Shown: positions 1 through 14,500 of the stretch, piece after piece
Position numbering within the stretch: position 1 is the first letter of the stretch
Layout: each line of letters begins with the position of its first letter
Assembly (NCBI GenBank): GCA_036785705.1
Contig: JAWUZG010000016.1
Span: 3,224,001 to 3,288,000 of the forward strand
From: Acanthornis magna
Lineage: Eukaryota; Chordata; Aves; Passeriformes; Acanthizidae
DNA: 64,000 nucleotides
Reading direction: 5' to 3'
Notes under the pieces: generated by a model
The model's input: only the letters and a program-made list of their open reading frames with translations
Told to the model about the DNA's origin: nothing
Databases searched by the model: none
Made by a program: the position numbers and the translations under genes

Positions 1-3000
1 GTATTCCAAAGAGTGAAGCGGCCATACTCATACTGAAGAACCACCTTACACTACAAACCTTAAAGGATTTTTGCTGTTGTTTAAAATGGCAGGGAAATAG
101 GGAAATTTCATTGCCAAAGATGTGTATGAATAGCTACCAAATAAAGACAATGTACTCAGACGTGAGGAAATGAGTATATTCAATGTATAAGGAGCTACAT
201 TAGAACAGCAGAGTCTCTATTTGACACTATCTTCTCTCTTGTGAAAGAAGAGTTTGCATTCATGTCAGAAAGGACAATTTGCTCCAAGAGTACATTTGAA
301 TGAGAAAGACTTTCCTGCATTAAAGCTTGTTCCCTTAGTGGAAAACTGTTCTGTTCCAGTGCAAGAGGGGCCAGGTAAGTGGCTAACTTGAAGTTCTAGG
401 ATTAACACTAGCAGGGAAAGGCCAAAGCACAGTTGCTTGCTACTTTTAGTTTCCATTTTGAAGAAAGATCTTTCTTCAAACATTTCTCTCAAACACAGGA
501 TCATGAATTAGAAAACATCTGTTCTAAGCACAGAGAATCTCTTCCAATTCCAACAAAACCTACCAAATACTTCAGTATAGTAAAATTTTATATAAAAGTA
601 AGCAAGAAACAGATTAGGAAAACCTGAAAAAACCCCAGGCTTACTGCTCATCTTTCAGTCTCACTACACCATATAATTTAAAAAAAAAAAAAAAAAAAGT
701 AAGGGCTGGCTGGTCACCTCTTTTTGTAATAAATTAATGCACATAGCATTACCTGATGTTACAGTTAAGAAAATCTCATCCTTTACTCTGCTCATGGTTA
801 AAGACAGGATGAAATAGTTCTGACCTTCAATGCCTGCTATATAAATGGAAATTTAGAATACAGAAAACCACCTCCAAGAAGACACAAAATACAAAACCCC
901 CTCCTAAAGGTTCCCCACAAAACTACTGAGATACTCCAGAATCCATTTAGTTACCATTAAACACTGCCTGCTCTTTCCATGATATCTGCCAAGTGAGCTG
1001 TACATCCATTTTTTCACTGAACATTACTGCCTCCAGTTCCTCAGTCTCTCACAGTCATTTCCTTTCCTGATCTGAAAGCCAGTAAGGTGGCCTCACTGGG
1101 TACCACACAGAGAGTTGGATTTGTATCACTAAAAATAAATTTTCTTCACTCTGTTCATCTGGCTCAGCCCTAAGAAGCTTCTGGAGGAAATGTTCTGCCT
1201 CTTCTTAAAACCTGTTCTGTACTTCCCTTAGGGTCTGTGGCTTATCACACCATAGCATTTTCATTCTGCAGTTCAACTATTAGTAATTGCGTACAGCAGG
1301 GCTGCTCAAAGAGCAGGGTCCTTCTAAATTAATAGTAAATTTTGCATGATTGGGATTTGTGGGAGATCTGGTAATGTCTCATACATCCAGGGAAGGTTTT
1401 GTGTTATTTATTCTCTCCCTTCTTTCCTCTCTTCTTCCTTTTAGTGTGACTAAAAGGATATTTAATAACGGCTTTGCTCAGAAAATTAAAATCACACACT
1501 ACTTTCTCCAGTTTTACAGTAGACACCATCCTCTTTTAGTAGCAGGAGTTAAAAATCACCTTCAACACAAGCAACCAGAATTTCATACAATATTAAAGCC
1601 ATCTTCTCAATGCCTAGTACAATGGCACTAAAGACATTCTTTATTTCTATTGCTAAACCTAATTTGATACATCTTTGGATTGCATTTATCTCCTCCAGCC
1701 TTCAACAGCTGTATCACAAGCTGGCTCAGCTTGTAATCAACACTACACTCTGGTTATCATCTTTTCAAAGTTTTATTGCTGAAGCAAAAATTCCCTATGT
1801 ATTTTTTCAATGAATTTTCACTTCTATGGTTGTGATATCAGCTTGTAAAGTATAAAGTAACTCTGATTATGAGCAGTGATGCCTCCCAAAGTTATTATGA
1901 GCACCATGTATGTGCTCTTGCTTCTCTGTATCAGTGTCACTAATGAAATTATTTCCAAAACCACTCCTAGTACACCTCAGCTTCCTAATGGTTGTCTCAG
2001 ATAGAAAGAACTAAGTTTTTAATTCTTTCAACATGTTGTAACAAAATTTCCAAGTTCTAAAATTCCCTCATTTTAAATATTATATGGATCTGAATTTGCC
2101 ACTTTGTGCAAGGACATGAACTTAGTAAGTTATAACTCTCCCTTCCTACCAAAGTGTTACACTAGAAAAGCTGAGCACCTGAACTTCAAACAAAGCTGTC
2201 TATATATACACATTATTAATGTTTTCCCACCACAGGGAGACAATGTTTTACTTTCAGCAAAACAAACCCCTAGCACAGAAGTATATGTCGTCAGAATTTC
2301 AAAAGCTAAAACTGACAGGGGATTTTTTTTTTGTTGTGGTGAGGTATGTATTGAATAACACTCCTGCATGTTTTTCTGTCTGAATACAATCAAGAATAAG
2401 CCTTAAGAAAATACCTGCTTGTCACTGAGCCAAAGGCAGTCAAAAGGTTTTTAGCAGAAATGTTCACTGTTAGGAATACAGTGAATCAAAAAGCAACTGA
2501 TTTCAGAATAGCACAGAGCATTCCAAATATTCACAGGCACTAAATAAAGTTCATGCTGGAATACTACTTACGGACTGTCACAAGCTATGTAAAGAACATA
2601 TCACCTTCTGTAAAGACTGGAAGGCACTGAAGCACACATTTTAGTCTCTTCACTTTTGAGGAACTGAGAAAATGTACTGTAACAACTATCTCCTTAACTA
2701 CACTTCATAATTAAGTTCTGCAAGGCTCACTTAATATTTATGCTTAGTTAACTATAATTCATTTCTCAATAGTTACAATTTAGTACCTTATAACAGATTC
2801 ATAGCTCTGAAGCAAAAAAGTAATAGTTACCTTTCTGATCTCCTTGCTCCTTATTCTCCAGTGGATCCCTTTATTTCCTCCTACTCCTACAGTCTAGTCA
2901 CACTGTTGCCTACACTTATCATCAGTCCTTTCTCACCTGTTTTTAATGCTGAGTGAGGCATGATTCAGATGAGCTTGACAGAGATAAGAATACATGTACT

Positions 3001-5903
3001 AGGTGTAAGAAACAAATTAAAATAAGGAAAATAGGTATGTAAATATCAAATGGATTCTAAGTAAAACCACACATTCTGGCACAATTCAGCAGCTCTTCTC
3101 ATTCAGTTCATGTACTCAGCTGCAATACTTATTACTTAGTAAAGTCACTTTCATTAGAAAATTGTTTAAATTGGCTCAGCTCTTCAAGCAAAACTGGTTA
3201 AAAAATCATACCTGTTAAAGCCACACTTATTTAAATTAGAGCTGGCAGACTGCTTTTAGATGGCACCCAAAACATGGAACAAACTGGAAACTTTGCATGA
3301 CTTAATGGTAGCGTCATCTCTGAGTTGTTTACCTCCTCCCCATGCACACACACTGAAGTTACCTGACCTGCTGGACCAGTGTTCTGCTTAGTCGGTCACA
3401 CCTTCAAAGCCATTACTTTCACTTTACCTTTGAATCCTACTTTTTCTTTTCTAAAACACTGGTATTGTTTTGTTATGATACTGGAAAAATGCACTTGTGC
3501 AATACATGCACACCTATCAACAGCAAACATTGGGGCTGACTGACAAAAGCAGAAACTGCTTGTGTTTTTTCTTTCAAGTGAGCAGACATCTGAGGTATCT
3601 TTAAAACACTTAACACAAAACTAAGTGTCCTGTTAAAAAAACAAGACTGCTGTAGCTTCATCACTGATATTTCATTTCCTCTAACTTTAAAAAGATCAAA
3701 ATTTAGTAACACTTAAAAGTTGGGTTTATGAGTATGTTCCATGGCAAAAACCCCCAAACATCTGCAGTCCCTTGACAAAACCATAATGTTTTCCAATTTT
3801 AAGAGTGAAGCCTAAAGAAGAATATTCCCCTCTTTAAAGGTATTCAGAAGTATTGAAACCAAAAAACAAATACAGAAACTTTAAACACACAAAGAGCAAA
3901 TAACAAAAAGTCTGGCTGATTCATGGAATCAGCATTACAACTTATCTAAATTGAGTTACTTAAAATTTGCAAGCTATTATATGATCATCATTACTATTAA
4001 ATTAGAGTAGGTTCAGTTTCATGTAGAGTTGTCAACAGGTAGAAGTATAAATTCATACTGCATAACAATATATTTAATATAACTCCGTTCATTATACTAA
4101 TATACATTATACTCATATACAGGCAAATAGTTGCAGGTTGAGTTTCCACCAGTCTACTGCACTTTTATCTGTCTCAGAAAGTTTCTCCCATTCCCTTTTC
4201 AGCTCATAAGAGGAAAAGCTATTTCTTTAGGAAGGAAAAAAAAAAGGCAAGAGCAGCAAAAGCTGAGGATTATCCGTTGCTATAACAAAACAATGTTTTA
4301 GTCCAACAGTGTAAACTCAGTGCTTGTAAGAAAAAAATTATCTGCTAAGAAAGCAGTCTGAATAATTGTACTCTGCATTGCCCTGTTGCTATAGAAACTT
4401 ACTTCACTGTAGCAGTTAATTGCTAATCAATTTATAATTTTTCATTACAAAGCTCAATAGAAGTCAAATGCAACACTCTCACGTCTGTCCAGCAAGTCCA
4501 AATTATGTCTCTTCTGGCTACTGTTGGATTTTGCAAACCCTACAGGAATGCTGGACATTTTTGATACAGTGTTTTTATCAAGCCCATAATTCCATCATGT
4601 TGCAGCATGTTAAGAAAATATTACTAGAACAAAGCCCTAATTACTTTAGTACTAAAAATAAGATGGAGCTGGCTCTTATCCTAAGAGCACCAGAACAGTC
4701 CCACAGAAGTTACATGAATAAAATACTGAACAAAGGCATAACCTGCGCTTCAAAACCAGGACGAGGCCTACTGGTTTATGCTTTTTATGGTCATACACAG
4801 CAACAGAGATGAAAAAACATATTTGCTCTAACTATTGTATTGCAGTTGTTAATTTGCAATGCATCTTCCTTCTGGGGCTGAAGACATTTCATTACAAGCG
4901 AGCCCAACAAGATGAAAAGTGTTGCAAAACAAGTACAGGAGCAGAGCTACTAGAAAACAAATATCAAGGACCAAATCCTGAACACAAATATAGTGAACTC
5001 TGATTTCCCATAATCCCATGTGTACAAGTTCTAGGGTATCACCCAGGCTGCAAAGCAGAATCCTCCTTCAAAATTTTTAGAACAAAAAGCATTATGTTCC
5101 CAATTTCAGCACTAGCTTTCTCAATAAAGGTATTTATTTTACAGTAATCAAAGTATTAAGATATTTTAAGTAATAATAAGTGTTGGCAGTTTCACTAGTA
5201 TAGACATTATGTGGAAAAAAAAAAACCCACAACCTTTTGCCTGCTGTTAATGATTTTCTTTAAAAATTACCATCAAAGGGCTGAAAGTATTCCACATACC
5301 AAATGGTCACACAACACTTGTCTCTTTCCTCAGGCTGATTTTTGTCTCAAGTGTAGGAGGGAGTGATCAGACTGTCTATTGTCACCGACAGACCTCACAG
5401 ACACAGTGCTGCCCACTGAGAGATCACTGCCCACATCTCAGGCATTTTGCTAAAGGTCCTCACAGGAGACTGTGCGAGGACACACAGCACAGCAGCCCAG
5501 CTACTAAATCACACCACCCATTGCTATGGGCATGCTAATATCAGGCATGTTAGGGATCTCTGCTGTCAAAAATAATCCGACCTTTAACCACCACTGATGT
5601 CATCACACTGTCCAAATCTAAATTCTCGTTTTTATCAACTTGCACTGCAAATGCCACAGCTGCAAGACACCTACTAACCAGAGGAGACAGAAATGAAGAA
5701 AGGGTTCCCAAATGAGTGAAGAGAAAGCACAGCAAAAGCCTTTCCTAGCCTAAGACTGAGCTTCTCCAAGCCCTGATCTCACTAGCATTCCCATCTGGCT
5801 CTCTCTTATGTACATGCAAAGCCTCTATCAGTGTAGAACTAACAAAACACAATACACGAATCAACCAGATCAACGACAGTCCAGCGTGTTTTTGCAGAAG
5901 GTG
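1..5903 (-). other. WDR20: WDR20 intron 1, distal segment (no exon seen)
   Basis: AT-rich sequence with no WD-repeat coding similarity on the minus strand, where the next WDR20 exons would lie. They must be beyond the left edge. Short ORFs on both strands have no coding character. A 19-base A run sits at about 680-698. I see no RNA gene. Confidence 0.6.
680..698. repeat. poly(A) tract
   Basis: An uninterrupted run of 19 A residues inside WDR20 intron 1. No recognisable retroelement body adjoins it, so it may be a simple repeat or the tail of an eroded insertion. Confidence 0.8.
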
Positions 5904-6865
5904 TGTGGTGGATTAACCCTGGCTGGATGCCAACACCCACCAAAGACACCCTAACACTCCCTCTCCAACTGGACAGAGGAGTAAACAATATAGTGAAAGG
6001 TTCATGAGTTGAGATAAGGACCAGGAGAGATCACTCACCTATTCCTGTCATGGGCAAAAGAGACTCAACTTGGGGAAATCAACTGAATTTATTACTAATA
6101 AAATCGGGGCAGGATAATAAGAAGTAAAAACAAACCTTAAAACTACTTTCTTCTCCCCACCCCTCCATTCTTTCCAGCTCTACCTCCTCCCCAGTGGCAC
6201 AGGGAGACAGGGAATGGGGGTTATGGTCAGTCCATCAAACACTGTTCCTGCTGCTGCTTTGGGAGAGGAGTCCTTCCCCTGCCCCAGAATGGGGTCCCTC
6301 CCACAGGATGGAGTTCTCCATGAACCTCTCCTACCTGAGTCCTTCAGGCACAGCCTACTCCAGTACGAGTCCCAAGTCCTACCAGGAACCTGCTCTACAT
6401 GGGCTCCTCCCTCCATGGGTCCACAGGTCCCTGCCAGGAGCCTCCTCCAGCACAGGCCTCCTCTCGAGTATCCACCTGCTCAGATGTGGGCCTGCTCCAC
6501 GGGCTGCAGGTGGATCTCTGCATCCCTGTAGCCCTCCATGTGCCGCAGGGGCACAGCCTGTCTCACATGCTTTCACCATGGGCTGCAGGGGAATCTCAGT
6601 GCTGGCACCTGGAGCACCTCCTGCCTCTCCTTCTGCACTGACCTTGGTGACTGCAGGGCTGTTCCTCTGACACATTCTCACCCTGCTCTTCTCTGGCTGC
6701 AAATACATCTGCACAATAACTTTTCTCTCCTTAAACATATTATCACAGAGGTGTTACTACCATCCCTGACTGGCTCAGCCTCGGCCAGCAGCAGGTCCAT
6801 CCTGGGCTTCTCACAGCAGCTTCTAGCAGAAGCCCCACAAAGTCTGGCCATGCAAAGCCAATACA
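5904..6865 (-). mobile_element. Solo LTR of an avian endogenous retrovirus
   Basis: A 962-bp element beginning TGTGGTGG and ending ATACA, flanked by a perfect 5-bp direct repeat AGGTG (5899-5903 and 6866-6870). That is the expected structure of one LTR left after recombination between two. The minus-strand end, which reads GGTTAATCCACCACA, and a minus-strand AATAAA at 6093-6088 about 185 bp before it suggest the LTR runs on the minus strand, co-oriented with WDR20. The body is GC-rich with degenerate repeats of a 'gggctgcagg' type motif. It matches from memory a family common in songbird genomes. No gag, pol or env remnant lies next to it. It is non-coding; the ORFs across it are incidental. 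Confidence 0.8.
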
Positions 6866-9800
6866 AGGTGTTCACAGGGAACAGAGACAAGAGTACAGCA
6901 CTCAGAGCAGCTCAGCAAGCTCCCATTGGACTGCTGCAGTAACTCATTGGTAACAAGTACTTTGTCACTCTAACAATGAGGAAAAGTATGGATCACCTTG
7001 AACACCACTAAAAGCAGCTTAACCTGGCATTTGTTTGAGTTCTTCAGAACAGTTGACTGCCCCATCTTTCTGATTTAGAAGTGCCAACGTGTGCCCACGC
7101 TTAACCATCCCAGTTCCATCTAGGGAATTTACAGAGGCAGCATTTTGGCTAAAACACAGAACTACACTTGAACAGTCACTTCATTGGCACAGAAGCTATT
7201 CTGCCAACGCTGTTAGGTCAGAAACATCACCTGGAACAGCATCTTGAAACTCAAACTGTTAGCAAACAGTACATGACACATGTACACATGAACAAGTTAC
7301 TCTGTTCAAGGGACCACAATTCCATTGCTGAAAGCAGGAGAGGTCATCCTGTGTGCTAAACTGATGTGAATGTAACTGGACAGTTACCCTCAGAGGGGAG
7401 GGAGCATAAGTTCACACTGAAGTAACAGTAAGACATTTCTTGAAGTCACCTGTTGAGATATACAGCCAACGCTATTAAATAGCAATAATATTCTAGTCAA
7501 CACAAGCATCTTCCTTTTACAAGCTGCAGTCTGTATTTCTGAAAGTCTTCTTAGGGAAAAAACCTCCTGGATCAATGTATGACACTGAACAGGCAGAGTT
7601 TAAAAAAATTATTATTTAGTTATTTATGGGCAGTAAAGTAATAATTCGAACTGACACAAAATGACAATGCAAAATGGGCTGCAAAGCAGCTAAGAATTGC
7701 CGCATTTAGCAGTACATGATATCAAATTTCAAAAGTGGTATTGCCTAGCCATGCAACTATTCTTGCCCTCATAAATTATTTTTTAAAGACAGACCCTCTC
7801 AACACCTTAAGTCCAAATACATAGGTATTGAAGGTCTCTGCCCACTCTGTTATTAAAAAGGCTAAAGAAAAGCAACCTCTAGAAATACTTCCATTTAAAA
7901 ATAAAGTCTGAAAAAGAAATCCAACTGTTTGCTATTCTGTAGGAAAGGCAAAAATCTGATGAAAAATGCACACTAAGCCTTCATCTATGGTTTCACAATA
8001 CAGTATTAAGTTGATGTTAAGAGGCAGTATTTGCCATTCAAACCACTAAAATATGCAAATCCAAACATCTAGACTATAATTTAAATCTCAGTAACATGAC
8101 TTAAAAAACAAATCATTGCAAAATTATTTTTCTATAATACTGACAGTTACCAACGGAAAACCAGAAAAATCAAGACAACAACAACAAAAAAAACCTTTAC
8201 AACTTGTGCCAAAATTTCATTTCAATGATAGCTTCAAACTTGTATCATGGTCATGCTCCAATACCCACCTCAAATACCAAGAAAATCTGCAAAAAGCCTT
8301 TGTAGAAGTCTTAGAAGAACCATAACAAAAAAATCCTTAGAACTAAACTGCCACAGTTAAAATAGGATGAGACTACAACTTGTAGGATTCTGTATTTGTT
8401 ATGGTTACATTTGTAAGTTAGGAAAAAAAGACATTTATGTTACTCAGACTCACAGAGTTATCCCTGTGACTGTAGCCCTGTGCAGCCTAAAGTGTCCTTA
8501 AGGCAATGCTCAAATAGCTTCTTTCACCAGACTTGTGGATTCTTAACACACAGTTTAATGCATATGGCTATCCATTTTCTCTCATTGCTCTGTGATTTCT
8601 GTCATGGCTCCCCCTTTCTTTAGCTGAAAGGGAGCATTAAAACTATCACTTCCCTGAAAAAAAAAATCTAAAATATCTGCTAAAAATATTTTTTTAATTA
8701 CTGAGAAACTGAAGATAATGAAGTTTGTTCATAACATGCAATGTTTTCTCCCTACACCAGTGTACTCCTAAGCAAAGTTTCTTGCTTAGACCAGTATTTT
8801 GTCTAACATAGCACTTCACAATCTCTAGTTGTACAAAAATTACACACTATTAAACCAAGAACTTCTTAATACAGTCACCTTCCAATCCCACGTGGAGTTT
8901 TAAAGTAATCATAAAAATCTACAATTTTTTTTTTTTTTTACCATTACAGACGTATGTAAACATTATGATTAACTCACGAAATTAAAGACTGATTATAGCT
9001 GGTAAACCAAAACTGAAATCAGTTTGCAGAAAGTATCTATTAGAGATCTATCATTCCATTATGAACAGCTGGACTGAATAATGCAGGAGAAATCCCAATG
9101 CAAGTTATGACACTGCCACTGGAAAGGTTTCAATTGCAGCAGCTGGTGGTCCTGCCCACAAAGACCACGGGGCTGCATCCACTGCACCAACAGCTGCTCA
9201 ACAGGAGCCGAACAGGCAACAGCAGCTGCTTTGTTTTAAATTGTAAGGGGCAAGAAAAGGGTGGGATGTAGATGCTAAAAAATGGGCTCCATATTCACTT
9301 GGGCCTGAAAGCGGGGTGAGGTAAGGGAGGAAAAATACTCTATTTCCCAGAAGGACATAACCAAATATTATTACTTAAAGTATAGCACATTTAATGTTAT
9401 TGTTTCTTTTCCTTAAGCTTTCTAAGAGGACAGATAATGGAAATATTAGGCACTATTTGCACTAATGTCACCACTTTCAAATACTAATTTGTCCAAGTGT
9501 GTTAACTCATAGTCATGACAGCTGGATAGCAAGTGGCCTTTGGGTACATGTCCTTCAAAGAAAGTACTTCAGATGGTTCCCTTTAGCCAGAAAACTACAA
9601 TAATACGTCAAACTAGGGCATTGAATTTGATTCTAGAATGTCAAACAAGACAATTATGGCTGGCAATCCTCTCAGAGGTGGGTCTAGACAGCCTTTAATT
9701 AGAGTTTGAGGCACCTTCAATGTACATTTTAACTATTAACAATTAACTATTTAACTGTTTTGCAGACTCCCAGATGTCAACGTATAATGCAAACTCCTTG

Positions 9801-11319
9801 TAATTTAAGCACATAATACAACACTTTTAAAAATATTCTGACAAAGCTGCCCCATAAAACTCACCACAGGCACAGAAGTGTTTGTTACAAATGACCACTA
9901 TTTGCATCTGTGAAGCATTAGGACTAGAATTTTGTCAATCTGCAAAGAATAAGTGCCACAATTATTGGCTTTACACTAACTTAAATTTCCCCAACTGAAT
10001 TCATGTAAGTGCAATAATACCACAAACGCACTTCAATACAAAACAAAAACCTCCAAAATTGTAACTGCTGTGGCAAAACAACAACAACAAACCAACCAAA
10101 CACACACACACAGAAATTCACTGCCTATAAAATACTGAAACCCAATGTGGGGGTTTGGCCCGCACAGTCCAGCATTCACTGTCAAACATGCCAGGCAAAC
10201 AAGCAGTCATAGATAAATGAAGTGTTACCTCAGAGAGCAATCCTTCAGTGAACACAGTGCAAGAGCTTACTGAAGTCAAACGGTTGTGATATGGGCTTGA
10301 AGCACAGCCTAGGACAAGAAAAAGCACTACAGACTAATACCACTTCCTACATAAAAATCATCTTGCAAGCTCTGTCAACCATGGATATTTCATCTTCCTC
10401 CAGAGCAAGAAACATTTAACAGTATAACTGTCATTTTAAAGCAGCTTTTTAGTCTTTCCTCTCACTCAAGCCAGTCCTAGTTGCTCTATATAAGCCTCAT
10501 AACAAAATTAAACACTGAAAGCTACCTACACATCTGTAATCTACATTAACTCTTCACTGTTTCCTTCAGCAGCGTCATTGAAAAAAAAGTGTTACTAAAA
10601 ATTCTACCTTTCAGAAAAGTCTACAGGAGTATTTTGTAACATGTCTGTCCATCCCTAGTACAGCCCAGCTAGAATTAAGAAAGAAAACATGTATCTACAT
10701 CACAAAACTCAGTGGTAAATATATCCATTCATTAAACACCTGAAACAAATTTCCAAGAGGTGCTCAAATACCTTCACAACTACAGATGAAGAGGTAAAGT
10801 ATTACTGATCTAGCCACAATACCTCCACGAGACCGGCTAATCCAGTCCAAATATAACAACTATTATCCACAACAGAGAGAAGAAAAGAAACTCCTCAAGA
10901 AATTAAGGGATTTCTTGGAAAAAAGAAATCTACAACACCCTTTTAAGGAGGGACAAAATAGCACATCCAACACACCTAAGAAACGTGAAACATCAGCAGC
11001 AAATCCAACACATGGTTTTTAAGTTCTATGAGAGATTTTCATTGATGGATGAGAGTACACATCAAAGTTGTGAATAATATCAAGACTGGAAGGATTTTTT
11101 GCAGCACAGAACTGGAAATAAAATCACTTTCTAATAATCTTAATAGAACAAAATTCAATGAAAATGCTACATGGCATTTATAAACACCAACAAAAATTAA
11201 GGCATGTATAAAAATGGAGAAAAGCAGAAATATGATAAGAAACAATCCAAGTGAGTCATCACTATAAGCAGGATTCAAAAATGTCAACACTATTCAATAT
11301 GTTAGCAAGAATATTAGAA
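6866..11319 (-). other. WDR20: WDR20 intron 1, middle segment
   Basis: No coding exon, tRNA-like fold or strong promoter recognised. Contents are AT-rich unique sequence with short A or T runs (for example 8926-8939) and a small CAA/CA-rich microsatellite at about 10077-10112. Confidence 0.55.
10077..10112. repeat. Microsatellite (CAA)n / (CCAA)n / (CA)n
   Basis: Consecutive short runs of CAA, CCAA and CA units read directly from the sequence, inside WDR20 intron 1. Confidence 0.8.
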
Positions 11320-11525
11320 GACAGACACAGCAACAATTCTCCCTTGCTCTGTACTGAAGTCACAGTGCAAGTACTGGGTCTAGTTTAAGTACCACAAATA
11401 CAAGATAGCAGAAGCCAACAGAGGAGAGCAATGAAACATTTGGAACTTATGATCTGAGAAGAATGGTTTAAAGAGCTGGTTTTATTTACCATAGGAAAAC
11501 TGAGAGGACAAATTAACAAATTTTT
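11320..11525 (+). mobile_element. Highly diverged CR1 LINE relic (3' ORF2 region)
   Basis: The stretch keeps the order of landmarks of the CR1 reverse-transcriptase tail: a 'ttgctctgtact' block, 'gtactgggtctagttt', a block like 'gaggagagcaatga', then 'aaagagctggttttattta'. These match by eye the segment that the better preserved CR1 at 17.5-18.1 kb carries on the other strand. Many substitutions and small gaps are present, so it is old. Boundaries are approximate. Confidence 0.5.
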
Positions 11526-14500
11526 AAATATGCAAAAGCCAAAGGCAATAGTCAACTATTCTCTATGTCAACAGTAAATAACTGCATTCAGCCTGGTTTG
11601 CTTTCTCTTTTTTTTTGCCCTGAACAAGAAGTTCAGTCAGATAGTGGAGGAAGAAGAAAGAGAACTAAAACAACAACAAAAAAAACTTATTGAAGGAAAC
11701 TGTGGAATTCTTGTTAATGTAGGTTCAAGAACTGGTCACTACAATGTAGGTATACTTCCCTCTGCTTCAGAGCTACTGTATCTTCCAAGATCTTTACAAA
11801 CTTCGGCATTTTTATAGCTCATATATGCTATTACAATGTACATAATTTTCAGAGGCCTGAGACAGCTTAGTGATCTCTAAGTATACAGTAATATAAATTC
11901 ATATTTCCACCACATCTTGAGAAAACATGATAGTTTTCTCCACAGATCCCAGCTTCCAACCCAGAATTGCCTCGCACTGCTCTTCTCAGACCAATATATT
12001 AAGCACAGTGACAAATATCACCCATTATCATTCTGTCATTGCAACAAGTTCCCAGGTGAGCAGTCTATAGAATGAAAGTCACCAAGGATAATACTCCTCG
12101 ACTGCACAACAAATCAAGCCAGACATAAAAAAAGGAATTTTGAGAACTTTTTGAGCAAAAGAAGGAATCCTACACAAAATCAGTATTTTTACTGATAAGC
12201 AGGGAAGACCAATATGCCAACCCTCAATAAAAGTTGAGATACGAGATTATTTTCATCCTAGTACAAATAAAATTTCCAAGACACCTGCTCAACGTGAGCT
12301 TAAAAAGACAGTCAACAAATTCTGCCCTCCATGCCTCCATCAACCTGTCCTTATCACCTATGTATGTTTCTAATCCAAGACTACTGCAACAATCTATAAT
12401 ATTCCATAGTTACTAACAGACTGCTGCTTTAGGCAGCTGCAAGCAAAATGTCGAACTAAAGACAAAGCCTATTCTTGCAATAGTAATTTCAAAAAATGAA
12501 ACAACCAGTATTAAGAAAGTCTGCCACACATTGTACCAAAGAGTAGGTAGCCAGAATTGAAATACAATGCCAAAGGTTTTATGTCAAGTAATAAACTAAA
12601 CCATACATTCAAATTTCATAACTTGCCAAAATATTACATAAAAATTAGGACTGTACACCATGCAACACTATTGCTAATAGGTACTTTAATTGCAATGACA
12701 GCTGCAGATTAATTTGCCCAGAAACTTTTACAACATATAGAGAATAAAACACCATCACACACCCAGCTTCTATAAAGAAAATGCATAAGCTTCCCAGTAG
12801 GACAGGAAAAGGACTTGATAGTTAATGTCAGCAGCAATCTGGAAAGCCTTGTCTTGTCAGTCATTCCTAAGGCAAGGAAGATGATACAGCACTCTCCTTT
12901 TCCAGCCTAATGAATCAACTAATAAATCATTTTGTAAAGCTAGCCACAAACCATATCTAAGTACTTCAAGACTGTCTCATAAACAAAAATCAAGTAACAG
13001 CCCTCTCTCCTGATTAGGAGCTGCAGGAAAAAGCAACCTGCCCAGAGCATCAGAGTATCATAATTTGAACAATTTTTGAATCATTACATTATAACCTCAC
13101 ACCACGAAGAGGGAAACACCTAAAATAACAGAAAAAGCTTCCTTTAACACCTATAATTCTCTTAATCAAAATTAAGTCAACAATCTCTCAGGAACAGATC
13201 CTTCCAAAACTGACTTAAGGCTGAAGTAGAGGCTTTATTCAGGAGAGATTTCCTAAGACAGTGGATCCAAGCACACAGCCCAGGTCACAAAAGGGGGCAG
13301 TGCCCCTCCAACCCTTTCCTTGCTGTCACTGCACCTGCTAATAATCAACCCCAAGATGACACTGTTCAACTCACCAAATCAAAAGAAAATCTGTCTAGAA
13401 AAACTGCAAGTACTTTGCTGCTGGTTTAGCAAGCTGAACTAGCTCAACCAGAGGTTGAGCACCGCCAAAGACAAGGAGGTAGGAGCACACTGCCAAGAGG
13501 ATCCTATGCTGCCAGTCCATCATTTACAGCTGTCACTGGATAGTAGAGTTCATGAAAATTTACCCCTTCTGGTTAATAAGGGACCACTGCACATATCTAA
13601 CCTTAAAGGAGGACTGAAAGGGAAAAGCCCATTGACACTCAGTGCAGTTAAGAAAAATTATACACTTGCCTAAGTAAAGCAACCACATCTCATTTCAGAG
13701 TTTAACATTTTACTAAACTATAGGTCCATTTTTTTTTCCAGTGGACCCAAAACAGAAAACAGTAATTTTCTGGAAGTCTGCACTGCTTTATGAACTCAAA
13801 GAGAGCTGCAAAGTTTCACTATAAAAGCAATGCACTAGTCCATAATTGATGTGCTTTCTATGACACAGAAAACACAAAACACAATAACATGTTTCACGAC
13901 AACAGTAAAATTTAGTAGTAACATGGAAACATTAAACAGTAAAAACTCAACTTCTTTCTTAAAAACTCAACTTCTTTCTTAAAGAGGTGAAGAACAAAGT
14001 TGGGAGAAAAGACCTTTTTGCTTCAAAAAGTCTCTAGAGACAGCTTGAAATGCCGTCCGAAATTCTTGTTTCAAATCAAACCATTATGATTGTCTATTTG
14101 TACTCCAATCTCCACACCACTTTCTCGGATGTCAGATCTAACTTCTCCACCAAGTGTCTTGGAAGAAGGGTCAAGGTTACCTGGAAACATTTTTCTTTTT
14201 ATAAGTTAAATCTCCTAAACACAACACACACATCCACAGCTCACTTAAAAAGGTGACTTACAAACCAGACATAGCAGGCACAATGCATTTAGGGTTTAAG
14301 GGAAACTAAAAGAAGAAGGATTAGCATTATTGATGTCAAGAACTGTCCTTTCAAGCAGTATCTTTGACTCAATATTACATTATTTATTCTTAAGTGTCAT
14401 CCATGGCTTAAGTGTTACTCTTCCTTAATGTGTACTGATCTGCAACGGATTACTGATGCAAGAATTATCTCAGTACCTAACAGACAGAGTCACTTAAAAT

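Noticed and set aside
4468..4812. 114-codon ORF in WDR20 intron 1.
   Set aside because: No recognisable domain, no splice or promoter context, ordinary AT-rich composition; consistent with chance.
6194..6942. Several ORFs of 70-158 codons.
   Set aside because: They lie almost entirely in the GC-rich solo LTR (the longest, 134-codon plus-strand frame runs slightly past its end), are Pro/Ser/Ala-rich composition products, overlap in many frames and resemble no protein.
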